From: Photobacterium malacitanum
GTDB lineage: Bacteria; Pseudomonadota; Gammaproteobacteria; Enterobacterales; Vibrionaceae
NCBI RefSeq assembly: GCF_900185615.1
Contig: NZ_FYAK01000003.1
Span: 248,001-312,000 of the forward strand
Direction: 5' to 3'
DNA length: 64,000 nucleotides
The notes below the pieces were generated by a model that was not told the origin of the DNA, ran no database searches, and saw only the letters and a list, made by a program, of their open reading frames with translations. Below are positions 1 to 8,902 of the stretch, one piece after another. The position numbers were made by a program, and so were the translations under genes. The number at the start of each line of letters is the position of its first letter. The first letter of the stretch is position 1.

Positions 1-424
1 AAATATGGGTATCAACCGCAATGGTTGGCCAACCAAAAGCTGTATTAAGGACGACATTAGCAGTTTTTCGACCGACACCAGGCAGGGCTTCTAATGCTTC
101 ACGATTTTCAGGAATTTCTCCATTATGTTTATCTAATAGAATACGGCATGTTTTGATGACGTTTTCAGCTTTAGAATTAAATAAACCGATGGTTTTTATA
201 TATTGCTTCACACCATCAACGCCAAGATCAAAGATAGCTTGGGGGGTATTGGCGATAGGGTAAAGCTTATCTGTGGCTTTGTTGACACTAACGTCAGTCG
301 CTTGGGCTGATAGCAACACCGAGATTAATAGTTCAAACGGTGTTGTCCAATGAAGTTCAGTTTGTGGGTGTGGATTTTCAGCTTGTAATCGTTCTAATAT
401 CTGAACCCGTTTTTGATTATTCAT
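1..424 (-). CDS. nth: Endonuclease III (partial, C-terminus cut by window edge)
   Basis: This is the DNA glycosylase/AP lyase that removes oxidised pyrimidines in base excision repair. The visible part is the first 141 codons, starting at ATG 424. The helix-hairpin-helix LPGVGRKTANVVLN, which includes the catalytic lysine, is followed by the FGWPTIAVDTH segment holding the catalytic aspartate. The C-terminal [4Fe-4S] cysteine loop lies beyond the window. The gene follows rsxE on the same strand, the order known from E. coli (rsxABCDGE-nth), but a strong hairpin at 530-556 separates them, so nth may have its own promoter in 425-530. Identity is from recognisable family sequence; no closed reading frame is visible because the stop is outside. 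Confidence 0.95.
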   Translation of the reverse strand, partial: MNNQKRVQILERLQAENPHPQTELHWTTPFELLISVLLSAQATDVSVNKATDKLYPIANTPQAIFDLGVDGVKQYIKTIGLFNSKAENVIKTCRILLDKHNGEIPENREALEALPGVGRKTANVVLNTAFGWPTIAVDTHI

Positions 425-529
425 AGTCTTTCCTGACAAAACGTAGTGTAAATATCACCATGATTGTTGAGGGTGAGCACCGAGCGGTAATAGTTACAAT
501 TGTGATTATAATTATATAGATATCAATAG

Positions 530-556
530 TAAAAACTGGCCCGAAAGCCAGTTTTA
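530..556 (-). terminator. Rho-independent terminator after rsxE
   Basis: A stem AAAACTGGC/GCCAGTTTT with a short loop, followed on the minus strand by a run of five T. It lies between the rsxE stop and nth. The stem is symmetrical, so some bidirectional activity is possible. Confidence 0.7.
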
Positions 557-581
557 TTATTTGTTAATGACAACAGCAATA

Positions 582-1286
582 TTACTTAACATCAGTAATA
601 CGAGCACGCTCTACTTTGGGTTGTGGCTGTTCTAATGCTGATTGCTTATCGGCTTTATATTTATCAATAACATTTTTTACGGCAATCATGAAGCCAACAC
701 CAAGGAAAGCACCTGGTGGTAACATCGCTAATAAAAAACTGCTGTCAAAATGAAATAGTTGAATATGCAGGACTGATGCCCAATCACCTAATAAGCGGTT
801 AGCGCCGTCAAACAATGAACCTTTACTTAAAATTTCACGCATCGCACCGAGTAAAAATAGGGCAGATGTCATACCTAGCCCCATCCATAAACCATCTAAA
901 ACGGCAGGCAATGGCTTGTTTTTAGAAGCAAAAGCTTCAGCTCGACCAATAATAATACAGTTCGTTACGATCAAAGGAATGAAGATACCCAATGATTTAT
1001 ATAAACCATAAACATAAGCATTCATTAATAATTGTACGCAAGTTACCAGTGATGCAATGATCATCACGAATACCGGAATACGTATTTCTGATGGCACTAA
1101 TTTTCGAATAACAGAAATAGTAAAATTAGACATCACCAGTACCATGGTCGTGGCAAGTCCTAATCCTAATGCGTTGGTTGCGGTTGATGATACCGCCAGT
1201 AATGGGCATAGACCTAACAGCTGTACCACTGTCGGGTTGTTGTACCATAAACCATTTTTCATCAACTCTTTATAAGATGTGGTCAT
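582..1286 (-). CDS. rsxE: Electron transport complex subunit RsxE
   Basis: An integral membrane subunit of the Rsx/Rnf complex, which in gammaproteobacteria keeps the SoxR [2Fe-2S] cluster reduced and couples NADH/ferredoxin-type electron transfer to ion movement. The 234-residue product has about six hydrophobic helices and is homologous to RsxA, including the early [13 protein letters not shown] segment seen in the NqrD/NqrE/RnfA/RnfE family. The charged C-terminal tail ([14 protein letters not shown] region) is cytoplasmic by inference. It is the last rsx gene, beginning two bases after rsxG stops, and is followed by a terminator hairpin. Length is normal for the family. Confidence 0.95.
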   Translation of the reverse strand: MTTSYKELMKNGLWYNNPTVVQLLGLCPLLAVSSTATNALGLGLATTMVLVMSNFTISVIRKLVPSEIRIPVFVMIIASLVTCVQLLMNAYVYGLYKSLGIFIPLIVTNCIIIGRAEAFASKNKPLPAVLDGLWMGLGMTSALFLLGAMREILSKGSLFDGANRLLGDWASVLHIQLFHFDSSFLLAMLPPGAFLGVGFMIAVKNVIDKYKADKQSALEQPQPKVERARITDVK

Positions 1287-1288
1287 AA

Positions 1289-1933
1289 TTATTCACTCGG
1301 ACAGTCTAGTGGCTGGCTAAGAATCTGCTGCTGATTATTTTGCCAGTACAACGAGATATTTTTGACAGCTTTTACCACAGCACGTGGTGTAATCGTCGCA
1401 CCTGTAAATTGGTCAAATTCCCCGCCATCTTTACGAACATGGAACTTAGGATCGTTGGCACCATTAACACGCTTACCAGTAAAACTATAGATCCAGTCAC
1501 TGACAGAGGTTTCAATTTTATCACCAAGCCCCGGTGTTTCATGCTGCTCTAAAATACGTACACCGGTGATAACGCCTTTCGTATCAAGTCCAACAATCAG
1601 TTTAATCGCGCCGCTATAACCATCAGGTGCAATACCTTCAATAGCAATACCGGTAGGCTTACCATCTTTGGTTGCGATATAAGCAGGCATCGCCGTTTTG
1701 GTACCGATATATTGCAGGTTTTTAACTAAGGTGCAGCGCTTATAAAGTAAATTGTCGTGACTGCTAACAGGAATAACTTGGTTTAAGGTATTCAATAACT
1801 GTTGCTGTTGTTGCTGAAAAATACGATCAGCGGTGAAATAGTGAGTAAGAGAAACTAATGCCGTTGATAACAAAGCAAAAACTGCCAGAATCAACCCATT
1901 TTTTTTCATTGATTTAAACATGGTCATACTCAT
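1289..1933 (-). CDS. rsxG: Electron transport complex subunit RsxG (covalent FMN)
   Basis: The periplasm-facing flavoprotein subunit of the Rsx/Rnf complex. The 214-residue product has an N-terminal membrane anchor (about residues 12-33) and an FMN-binding domain. Its FTGAT motif (residues 176-180) matches the S/T-G-A-T site whose final threonine carries FMN through a phosphoester bond in RnfG and NqrC. Upstream in the same domain lies GLGDKIE, also typical. The first ATG gives [11 protein letters not shown]; an internal ATG a few codons later is equally possible. It sits between rsxD and rsxE with gaps of 2 bases, so translation is probably coupled. Confidence 0.95.
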   Translation of the reverse strand: MSMTMFKSMKKNGLILAVFALLSTALVSLTHYFTADRIFQQQQQQLLNTLNQVIPVSSHDNLLYKRCTLVKNLQYIGTKTAMPAYIATKDGKPTGIAIEGIAPDGYSGAIKLIVGLDTKGVITGVRILEQHETPGLGDKIETSVSDWIYSFTGKRVNGANDPKFHVRKDGGEFDQFTGATITPRAVVKAVKNISLYWQNNQQQILSQPLDCPSE

Positions 1934-1935
1934 TA

Positions 1936-2982
1936 TTAGTGTCCGTAAGTACGTGGGCGGGTGTAGTAATCAATGATAGGTACACATAGATTACCCAACA
2001 ATACCGCAAAAGCGACGCCATCAGGAAAGCCACCCCAAGTACGGATCAGATAGATCATTATGCCAATAAAAGCACCAAAGATCAGTCGGCCTTTTATTGT
2101 TGTTGATGCGGTAACGGGGTCGGTTGCAATAAAGAATGCACCCAACATTGTTGCACCAGAGAACATATGTAATAACGGTGACGCAGCAACAGTTGGATCG
2201 ATGACATAAATAATGCTGCTAATTACGAATAATGAACCCAGCATTGCAACAGGAATATGCCATTGAATAACACGTAATTTAAGCAGTAATAAACCGCCTA
2301 ATAAGAAGCCAATGTTAACCCACTCCCAGCCAACACCTGCCAATGTGCCATACACTGGTTTTTTCATCGCTTCAGCAACAGTCATACCTGTTTTTAAAGA
2401 GGTTTTTAGCGTGTCTAGTGGTGTTGCCATGGTGTAACCATCAACAGACATTTTGAGTTGTTGAACACTAAAACCATCAGGCGTAAAACCAGTGAAAATG
2501 GCAGATAGACTATCCATAAAGGTAACGGGGTTAGCACTGAGTGATACCGGTGGTAACCATGTTGTCATCTGAACGGGAAATGAGATTAACAATACAACAT
2601 AGGCAACCATGGCAGGGTTAAATAAGTTTTGCCCCATACCACCATAGAGGTGCTTTGCGATTACGATAGCAAAGAATACCCCGATAACAGTGATCCACCA
2701 TGGTGCTAAAGGTGGAATTGAAATACCGATCAATACTCCCGTTAGTAGTGCGGTATTATCACGTAGATAAGGTGCTAATGGACGTTGACGTAATTTTAGT
2801 ACGATGACTTCAAATATAATCGCACAGATAGATGCGAAAGCTATTTGGATCAGAGTACCAAGGCCAAAAAAGTAGCATTGAGCAACAACGCCAAAAATTG
2901 CGCATAAAATAACCGTACGCATGATGACACTCGTACTACGACGATTATGTGCATGGGGTGAGCTGGCAATATTAAAAGCCAC
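1936..2982 (-). CDS. rsxD: Electron transport complex subunit RsxD (covalent FMN)
   Basis: A polytopic membrane subunit of the Rsx/Rnf complex, of the NqrB/RnfD family. The 348 residues contain about ten hydrophobic stretches. Thr187, in TMATPLD, is at the same number and in the same motif as the threonine reported to bind FMN covalently in Vibrio RnfD. Other family landmarks are [11 protein letters not shown] (residues 114-124) and FSGAT-type and ATDPVT segments in the last third. The gene lies two bases downstream of rsxC and two bases upstream of rsxG, so it is deep inside the operon. Confidence 0.95.
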   Translation of the reverse strand: MAFNIASSPHAHNRRSTSVIMRTVILCAIFGVVAQCYFFGLGTLIQIAFASICAIIFEVIVLKLRQRPLAPYLRDNTALLTGVLIGISIPPLAPWWITVIGVFFAIVIAKHLYGGMGQNLFNPAMVAYVVLLISFPVQMTTWLPPVSLSANPVTFMDSLSAIFTGFTPDGFSVQQLKMSVDGYTMATPLDTLKTSLKTGMTVAEAMKKPVYGTLAGVGWEWVNIGFLLGGLLLLKLRVIQWHIPVAMLGSLFVISSIIYVIDPTVAASPLLHMFSGATMLGAFFIATDPVTASTTIKGRLIFGAFIGIMIYLIRTWGGFPDGVAFAVLLGNLCVPIIDYYTRPRTYGH

Positions 2983-2984
2983 GA

Positions 2985-5453
2985 TTATTCTTCCTCAATG
3001 TTAGGTTGTACTTTATTGGCTTGCTGTTGAGCCGCTTTACGCGCTTTAGCACGTGCAACGGCAGCAGCGATAGCGGCTTTTTTAGGATCGCTTGCAACGT
3101 CAGTGTTTACCTCAGGTGTAGGCTCAGCAGCTGTTGCTTGCTGTTGAGCCGCTTTACGCGCTTTAGCACGTGCAACGGCAGCAGCGATAGCGGCTTTTTT
3201 AGGATCGCTTGCAACGTCAGTGTTCACCTCAGGTGTAGGCTCAGTTGCAGCTGTTGCTTGCTGTTGAGCCGCTTTACGCGCTTTAGCACGTGCAACGGCA
3301 GCAGCAATAGCGGCTTTTTTAGGATCGCTTACAACGTCAGTGTTTACCTCAGGTGTAGGCTCAGTTGCAGCTGTTGCTTGCTGTTGAGCCGCTTTACGCG
3401 CTTTAGCACGTGCAACGGCAGCAGCGATAGCGGCTTTTTTAGGATCGCTTGCCGTGTCAGTGCTTACTTCAGGTGTAGGCTCAGCAGTAGCTGTTGCTTG
3501 CTGTTGTTGAGCCGCTTTACGCGCTTTAGCACGAGCAACGGCAGCAGCAATAGCGGCTTTTTTAGGATCGCTTGCCGTGTCAGTGTTCACTTCAGGCTCA
3601 GCAGTAGCTGTTGCTTGCTGTTGTTGAGCCGCTTTACGCGCTTTAGCACGTGCAACGGCAGCAGCAACAGCATCTTTTTTCGCTGTTACTTGCTCTGCTG
3701 GTTGTTCGGCAGCGGTTTGTTGCTGCATTAACTCAGCATGTTTTGCTGCTTTTTGTTCACGTGCTTGCTGTTTGCGTTGTTTACGTAGTGCAGCCATTTC
3801 GCTGTTATCTGGAACGGCATTTGCTTCTGATGCTGAAGCGGCTTGTTTGGCTTTTGCTTTTGCTATCGCTGCAGCTACCGCGGGTTTTACTGCTGCAGGG
3901 GCTGCATCAGTCGCGGCTGCTTGTTTTGCTTTTACACGAGCAATAGCGGCTGCAACAGCATCATCACCACCTGTTGTTGCCATTTGTTGGCGACGATCAG
4001 TGGCTGCTTTAGCAAAGCGGTTTTCACGTTCAGCTTTATCACGTTCCATACGTTGCTGCTTGGCTTCGAAACGCTGACGAGCGCGCTCAGCACTGATTTC
4101 GTCTTGTTTGCGTTCCCAAATTTCAGCTTTAGCTTGACGGTAATACTGTACTAACGGAATTTCACTCGGACAAACATAAGCACAAGCGCCACATTCAATA
4201 CAGTCACTTAAATTATATTCTTCACATTTTTCGTAGTTTTTATCTTTGGCGTACCATTGTAATTGTTGGGGTAACAATGATGACGGGCAAGCATCGGCAC
4301 AGGCTGAACAGCGAATACACGCCATTTCATAGGTATGTAACGGTAGTTCTTTGCGCTTAGGCGTTAAAATACAGTTAGTAATTTTAGTAATTGGCACATT
4401 TGCATGAGGTAGTGTAAAACCCATTAATGAGCCACCAATAATTACTCGAGGATATTTTTTATCGGCTTGATAGCCAAATTTCTCAAGTAAGTACGCAATG
4501 GGTGTGCCTAATAAAGCAAAGACATTGCCACGTTGCTTAAAGGCTTCGCCAGTTAATGTTACGACACGTTCAATTAATGGTTCACCGTCAACAATTGCAC
4601 GTTTAATCGCAAATGCCGTACCCACGTTTTGCATGATCACCCCGATAGAGGTTGAACGTGCTTGGCTTGGTACTTCGCGGCCTGTTAAGATTTTCACTAA
4701 TTGCTTGGAGCTACCAGAGGGGTATTTGGTTGGGATCACGCGAATAAGAATATTATCATCTTCGCTGACACAAGCTTCTAATGCTTTAATTGCATCGGGC
4801 TTATTATCCTCAATACCAATGATGGTTAATTTAGGCGCGATGATATGACGTAAAATACGAATGCCTTCAATAACTTCATCGGCATAGTCTTGCATTAGTC
4901 TGTCATCAGCTGTGATATAAGGTTCACATTCTGCGGCATTGATAATTAAAATATCAACGTTACCTAAACCACCTTGTAGTTTGCGTGCAGTAGGAAAACC
5001 TGCGCCACCTAAGCCAGCAATACCAGCAAGTCGAATCGCTTCAATCAGTTCAGCTGGATCACGATCTTGATAGTCAGGATATTGCTTACCACGACACCAA
5101 GTATCTTGATTGTCGGTTGAGATAACAATAGATAGATCTGTTAAGCCAGAAGGGTGAGCAGTTGTACGTTGCTCTATTGCAGTAATCGTGCCCGAGCTCG
5201 GCGCGTGAATAGGCACACACATCGCAATATCGCCTTGCGTTAGTGGTTGGCCTTTTAGTACGTGATCGCCAATGTTGACAATGATGTCACCACGAGAGCC
5301 GATATGTTGTTTTAATGGTAGTACCAATTCACTCGGAATGCCCGCAGCTTTGATTGGCTGCTTACTTGATAAGAGCTTGTTTTCAGCAGGATGAATGCCG
5401 CCATGGAAATCCCACAGCTTGCCTTGTTTAATTTGTTCAATAATTGAGAGCAT
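2985..5453 (-). CDS. rsxC: Electron transport complex subunit RsxC with repeat-rich C-terminal tail
   Basis: The NADH-facing subunit of the Rsx/Rnf complex. The 822-residue product has a conserved core of about 470 residues: an N-terminal barrel-sandwich region, the nucleotide/FMN-binding GLGGAGFPT (near residue 148), and two ferredoxin-like cysteine motifs, [12 protein letters not shown] (about 378-389) and [12 protein letters not shown] (about 417-428), for two [4Fe-4S] clusters. The remainder is a coiled, Ala/Lys/Gln-rich tail ending in six near-identical repeats of [20 protein letters not shown] type. Such tails vary widely in length between RsxC proteins. A 241-codon open frame on the opposite strand over the repeats is a composition artefact. 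Confidence 0.96.
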   Translation of the reverse strand: MLSIIEQIKQGKLWDFHGGIHPAENKLLSSKQPIKAAGIPSELVLPLKQHIGSRGDIIVNIGDHVLKGQPLTQGDIAMCVPIHAPSSGTITAIEQRTTAHPSGLTDLSIVISTDNQDTWCRGKQYPDYQDRDPAELIEAIRLAGIAGLGGAGFPTARKLQGGLGNVDILIINAAECEPYITADDRLMQDYADEVIEGIRILRHIIAPKLTIIGIEDNKPDAIKALEACVSEDDNILIRVIPTKYPSGSSKQLVKILTGREVPSQARSTSIGVIMQNVGTAFAIKRAIVDGEPLIERVVTLTGEAFKQRGNVFALLGTPIAYLLEKFGYQADKKYPRVIIGGSLMGFTLPHANVPITKITNCILTPKRKELPLHTYEMACIRCSACADACPSSLLPQQLQWYAKDKNYEKCEEYNLSDCIECGACAYVCPSEIPLVQYYRQAKAEIWERKQDEISAERARQRFEAKQQRMERDKAERENRFAKAATDRRQQMATTGGDDAVAAAIARVKAKQAAATDAAPAAVKPAVAAAIAKAKAKQAASASEANAVPDNSEMAALRKQRKQQAREQKAAKHAELMQQQTAAEQPAEQVTAKKDAVAAAVARAKARKAAQQQQATATAEPEVNTDTASDPKKAAIAAAVARAKARKAAQQQQATATAEPTPEVSTDTASDPKKAAIAAAVARAKARKAAQQQATAATEPTPEVNTDVVSDPKKAAIAAAVARAKARKAAQQQATAATEPTPEVNTDVASDPKKAAIAAAVARAKARKAAQQQATAAEPTPEVNTDVASDPKKAAIAAAVARAKARKAAQQQANKVQPNIEEE
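3010..3690 (-). repeat. Six tandem ~117-123 bp repeats in the rsxC 3' end
   Basis: The segment beginning gccgctttacgcgcttta on the plus strand recurs at about 3031, 3148, 3268, 3388, 3511 and 3628, giving periods of 117, 120, 120, 123 and 117 bases. All differences are multiples of three, so the frame is kept. Copies differ by a few substitutions and by one or two Gln or Ala codons, consistent with recombination or slippage changing copy number. Confidence 0.95.
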
Positions 5454-5455
5454 GA

Positions 5456-6040
5456 CTACGGCTTAACCTTTTCTACATTCGCTGTTGCAGCAATATTCAC
5501 CACAGGTATTTGGTTGAGTTGCCATTTCCAGTTATCCGGTGTTTCTTCAACAGGGATCATTTCAATACAGTCTGTAGGGCAAGGAGAAACACAAAGATCG
5601 CAACCTGTACATTCATCTTTTATTACTGTGTGGATTGCTTTAGTGCCACCGACAATGGCATCAACAGGGCATGCTTGAATACACTTGGTGCAACCAATAC
5701 ACATATCTTCATGAATAAAAGCGACTTTTTTAATGCTGTTGGTAACTTCATCAGAAGCTTGAGGTACATCAACACCCATTAAATCGGCCAGTTTTTCAAT
5801 GGTTGCTTGACCGCCTGGTGGGCATTTATTAATGATTTCACCATTAGCAATGGCTTCAGCGTAAGGCCGACACCCCGGGAAACCACATTGACCACATTGT
5901 GTTTGCGGTAAAATGGCATCAATTTGCTCAACAATTGGATCAGCTTCAACTTTAAAACGTACTGAAGCAAAACCTAAAATAACGCCAAATATTGCAGCTA
6001 ATACTGCGAGCACAATGGCAGCAATTAAGATTCCGCTCAT
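5456..6040 (-). CDS. rsxB: Electron transport complex subunit RsxB (ferredoxin-like)
   Basis: The iron-sulfur subunit of the Rsx/Rnf complex, anchored to the inner membrane by an N-terminal helix (residues 4-26). The 194-residue product shows the CxxCxxxxC...C 4Fe-4S motif at Cys49, 52, 57 and 73 (CGQCGFPGC) followed by two ferredoxin motifs, [12 protein letters not shown] and [12 protein letters not shown]. It would bind three [4Fe-4S] clusters and relay electrons within the complex. The ATG shares one base with the rsxA stop (TAATG), which indicates translational coupling. Its stop lies two bases before rsxC. Confidence 0.96.
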   Translation of the reverse strand: MSGILIAAIVLAVLAAIFGVILGFASVRFKVEADPIVEQIDAILPQTQCGQCGFPGCRPYAEAIANGEIINKCPPGGQATIEKLADLMGVDVPQASDEVTNSIKKVAFIHEDMCIGCTKCIQACPVDAIVGGTKAIHTVIKDECTGCDLCVSPCPTDCIEMIPVEETPDNWKWQLNQIPVVNIAATANVEKVKP

Positions 6041-6621
6041 TACAATTTCACCAATCCAGTAAAGCCCATAAAGGCAAGAGACATAAGACCTGCAGTGATC
6101 ATCGCAATAGATGCTCCCTTGAAGGGCGCAGGCACATCTGCAGCTGCAATTCGTTCACGCATGGAAGCAAATAATACTAATACCAATGAGAAACCCACCG
6201 CTGCACCAAAACCATAAATGACGGATTGGATAAAGTTATGGTGCTCATTGGTATTTAATAAAGCCACACCCAATACCGCACAGTTAGTCGTGATCAATGG
6301 CAAGAATATACCCAGCAAACGGTAGAGTGTTGGGCTAGTTTTATGAACCACCATTTCAGTAAATTGCACCACTACTGCAATTACAAGGATAAAGCTCAGT
6401 GTGCGTAGATATTGGATACCAAGAGGATCCAAAATGTAGGTTTCAACGAGATATGCGCACACAGAAGCGAGGGTTAGCACAAATGTTGTTGCTAAGCCCA
6501 TTCCGATTGCTGTTTCTAGTTTCTTAGATACACCCATAAAAGGACATAGACCTAAGAATTTAACGAGTACAAAGTTGTTAACCAACACTGTCCCGATGAG
6601 GAGTAACAGGTATTCAGTCAT
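6040..6621 (-). CDS. rsxA: Electron transport complex subunit RsxA
   Basis: An integral membrane subunit of the Rsx/Rnf complex and first gene of the operon. The 193 residues form about six helices; the early [14 protein letters not shown] segment carries the conserved cysteine region that holds a membrane [2Fe-2S] cluster between RnfA and RnfE. It is homologous to RsxE in inverted topology. The upstream 160 bases should hold the operon promoter; just before the start there is a TCATTATCATT-like stretch resembling part of a Fur site, but the match is incomplete and is not claimed as an operator. Confidence 0.96.
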   Translation of the reverse strand: MTEYLLLLIGTVLVNNFVLVKFLGLCPFMGVSKKLETAIGMGLATTFVLTLASVCAYLVETYILDPLGIQYLRTLSFILVIAVVVQFTEMVVHKTSPTLYRLLGIFLPLITTNCAVLGVALLNTNEHHNFIQSVIYGFGAAVGFSLVLVLFASMRERIAAADVPAPFKGASIAMITAGLMSLAFMGFTGLVKL

Positions 6622-7027
6622 ACCAAATTCATTATCATTGCAAGAGATCTTAACATTATCTGATTTTGTGAGCCCTATAACAACTCCTCAAGGGTAGGGT
6701 TTTATCTATTAATTGTATTAAATTTAGCTAGTTGATTGAAAAGTAAGTTTTTAGTTAACGATAATTCTTATTTTAGCGTTGTTATTGAGATTGAGTTGTT
6801 GAGCAAATGTGTTTTTTTTGAGTGGCAATGGTATGCAGTGTGTTTTTTTTAAGTAGACAAGCTGCTAATAGATATGAGTGGATGGCTGTTTTTGATTGAA
6901 GTTTTTTTAAATTGTGATTTTGTCGGTTGTAAACACCACTAATTTTGCGTTTGATATAGTGAGCTAAATATAAATAGTGTTCGCGATAACACACCTGATA
7001 AATAAACATAGGTTATAGGATAGAACA
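6622..7027. other. Divergent intergenic region rsxA / pepE
   Basis: About 400 bases between two divergent start codons. It is AT-rich with several T- and A-runs and should contain promoters for both the rsx operon and pepE. A 75-codon minus-strand frame (6782-7009) has poor composition and no ribosome-binding site, so I do not count it as a gene. I see no RNA gene or clear operator. Confidence 0.5.
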
Positions 7028-7765
7028 ATGGATATTTTATTACTCAGTAACGGCAAAATTGCAGGTAATACCCACGTAATGGAATTTGCGGCAGATGCAA
7101 TTATCGATCAAGTTAAACGTACTGGGGCTAAGCATTTTGTCGTCATTCCATACGCAGTTATTCGTTCAAGCCATGATGATCGTGTGGCATTAGTTCAGGC
7201 AACGTTTGATAAGTTAGGATTGGATTGTATTGCAACAGGTTTACACAATGCTCCAGATCCAGTCGCTGCTATTGAACAAGCTGATGGTATTATTGTTAGT
7301 GGCGGTAATACATGGGTACTAAATAAAACCTTACATGATTTAGGTCTCGTTGGCCCTATTCGTAAAGCAGTATTAAAGCAAGGTAAAGCCTATATTGGTT
7401 GGAGTGCGGGCACCAATATTGGTTGTCCAACGATCCGTACAACTAATGATATGCCAATTGTGACTGGTGCTATTTTATCCTCGTTAAACTTCGTGCCTTT
7501 TCAAATTAATCCGCATTATTTAGAAGCATCTGTTGAAGGGCATATGGGTGAAACTCGTGATGAGCGTATTCAAGAGTTTCTTGAAGTTAATAAGCATGAG
7601 CCCGTGGTTGGTATTCCAGAAGGAACATGGTTAGCGATCGCTGATAATAATATTAGTTATCATGCAGCTAATGGTAAACCATTAAAATTCTTCAGCTACG
7701 GTAATGAGCCTGTTTATTATCAACCAGGCGATGATGTGCAGTTTTTAATGGATCTTAGTTACTGA
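7028..7765 (+). CDS. pepE: Alpha-aspartyl dipeptidase (peptidase E)
   Basis: A cytoplasmic serine peptidase of family S51 that cleaves dipeptides with N-terminal aspartate. The 245-residue product has the nucleophile motif GWSAGTN with Ser126 at the elbow, IRTTNDMPI just after, and NPH with His163 as the likely catalytic histidine. The N-terminus MDILLLSNGK and the SGGNTWVL segment are family hallmarks. Length is close to the usual 230-240. It is transcribed alone, divergently from rsxA, and is followed by a good terminator. Confidence 0.93.
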   Translation: MDILLLSNGKIAGNTHVMEFAADAIIDQVKRTGAKHFVVIPYAVIRSSHDDRVALVQATFDKLGLDCIATGLHNAPDPVAAIEQADGIIVSGGNTWVLNKTLHDLGLVGPIRKAVLKQGKAYIGWSAGTNIGCPTIRTTNDMPIVTGAILSSLNFVPFQINPHYLEASVEGHMGETRDERIQEFLEVNKHEPVVGIPEGTWLAIADNNISYHAANGKPLKFFSYGNEPVYYQPGDDVQFLMDLSY

Positions 7766-7795
7766 GTGCATTGTTAGTATTTTGCGCTGATAAAC

Positions 7796-7824
7796 AAGGC
7801 TAGCTATCAAAGCTAGCTTTTTTT
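7796..7824 (+). terminator. Rho-independent terminator after pepE
   Basis: Stem AAGGCTAGCT/AGCTAGCTTT with a five-base loop and a run of eight T, about 30 bases after the pepE stop. Confidence 0.85.
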
Positions 7825-8732
7825 TATTTTTTCATCAAAAAGACTTGATTTTTAAGAAGTGCCTAATGGTCTGGTGTTTTGGCTGTTGTCCACAATTTCT
7901 GTGGATAACTATGTTGATGATCGTCGTTACTTTGATGGGTGTTGATAAAATGCCAAATGGCATAAAGAAGCGCTACTAGCAATGAGAATAAGGCACTTGG
8001 TGATAAAATAAATATAAAGTTGTTATTAATAGTGACGAATTATAGGTATCTATGGTGCAATATTTAAAGTTGTAAATTCTGGAAAAGCTGTGGATGATCG
8101 TTAATTTATTAGCCGTTACAGTATTCAATAATTGAAAGTTGTCACTAAAAACTAATCATATCTACTGAGCATGGATAATTTAGCTTAGTTAAAAAGTGTT
8201 TTTTTAGTAAAAGTATATAAAAAACGATGAATTATTTTATCATACATTATAAATTTTGATTTTAGCTGTATCCCCTAATAGTTATTATTAATTTGTATCT
8301 ATATGAAGTAAAAGATATTTTATTATTTGTTAATGTGATGCCTATGTTCACATAATAAATCACATCGCAAAGCATAATTATTGATTATCTATTGTTGCTG
8401 ATATATTCATTAGTAAGTATTTATTATTTATAGACCTTTGCTTATTATTTTGCGGCATTGAGTATTTCTGTATTCATTATTGCCTTCTATCTTTACTAAC
8501 ATTAGTCAGTAAGTGATGAAATACTCAATGTTAAAATGATTACATATTATATGTATCGATATCTGTTTTTATTTTTAACCCAACATTGGTTGGTTTTGCT
8601 TCAGTAATAAAAATCTAAAGTCCAAAGGGGATTTAGCATTAATGCTAGATTGTGACTTTTGCTGTTAAAATTGATTTTGGTGTTCAGTTTTTGTTCGGTA
8701 TTGTTTTTATTACTGAAGCTATTTTTTATATA
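7825..8732. other. Long AT-rich intergenic region upstream of uvrB
   Basis: About 900 bases with no convincing gene on either strand. Composition is strongly AT-rich. The only ordered structure I see is the perfect 13-bp inverted repeat at 8456-8530, listed separately, and the hexanucleotide tract that follows at 8733. It may hold an undetected small RNA or be decayed sequence. Confidence 0.5.
8456..8530. repeat. Perfect 13-bp inverted repeat with 49-base loop
   Basis: CATTGAGTATTTC at 8456-8468 is exactly complementary to GAAATACTCAATG at 8518-8530. The loop contains a smaller inverted pair TTACT/AGTAA near 8493-8512, so the RNA could fold into a long stem with an inner hairpin. No T-run follows either end, so it is not a simple terminator. 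Confidence 0.7.
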
Positions 8733-8804
8733 CTCTGCCTCTGCCTCTGCCTCTGCCTCTGCCTCTGCCTCTGCCTCTGCCTCTGCCTCTGCCTCTGCCT
8801 CTGC
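8733..8804 (+). repeat. Microsatellite: 12 perfect copies of CTCTGC
   Basis: Twelve uninterrupted hexanucleotides, with a partial CT after the last. They lie about 100 bases before the uvrB start. Read in the frame that runs into uvrB (8659-8910) they encode twelve Ser-Ala pairs; that frame ends in TAA overlapping the uvrB start as ATGAGTAA. Pure tracts of this length are expected to vary in copy number by replication slippage. Confidence 0.95.
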
Positions 8805-8836
8805 CTTACCGTATGTTACACATCTAACGCTTCAAG

Positions 8837-8886
8837 CCAGTATTGACATTACTGGAAGGGTGCTCACAATGATAGACAGTATTGTG
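8837..8886. promoter_or_regulatory. Two short inverted repeats just upstream of uvrB
   Basis: CCAGTA-N7-TACTGG at 8837-8855 and CACAAT-N10-ATTGTG around 8865-8886. Both are operator-like in size. Neither fits the LexA consensus CTGT-N8-ACAG expected for an SOS-regulated uvrB, so the binding protein, if any, is unknown. Confidence 0.35.
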
Positions 8887-8902
8887 ATTACGGATAAATG
8901 TA

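Noticed and set aside
3006..3731. 241-codon open frame opposite the rsxC repeats
   Set aside because: It consists of the complement of the repeat units, has Ser/Cys/Arg-rich artefact composition, and the rsxC frame is certain.
6628..6643. Fur-box-like ATTCATTATCATTGCA before rsxA
   Set aside because: Only about half of the 19-bp consensus fits, and AT-rich DNA gives such matches often.
8321..8356. CRP-like TGTGA...TCACA near 8335-8355
   Set aside because: The spacer between half-sites is nine bases rather than six and no gene starts nearby.
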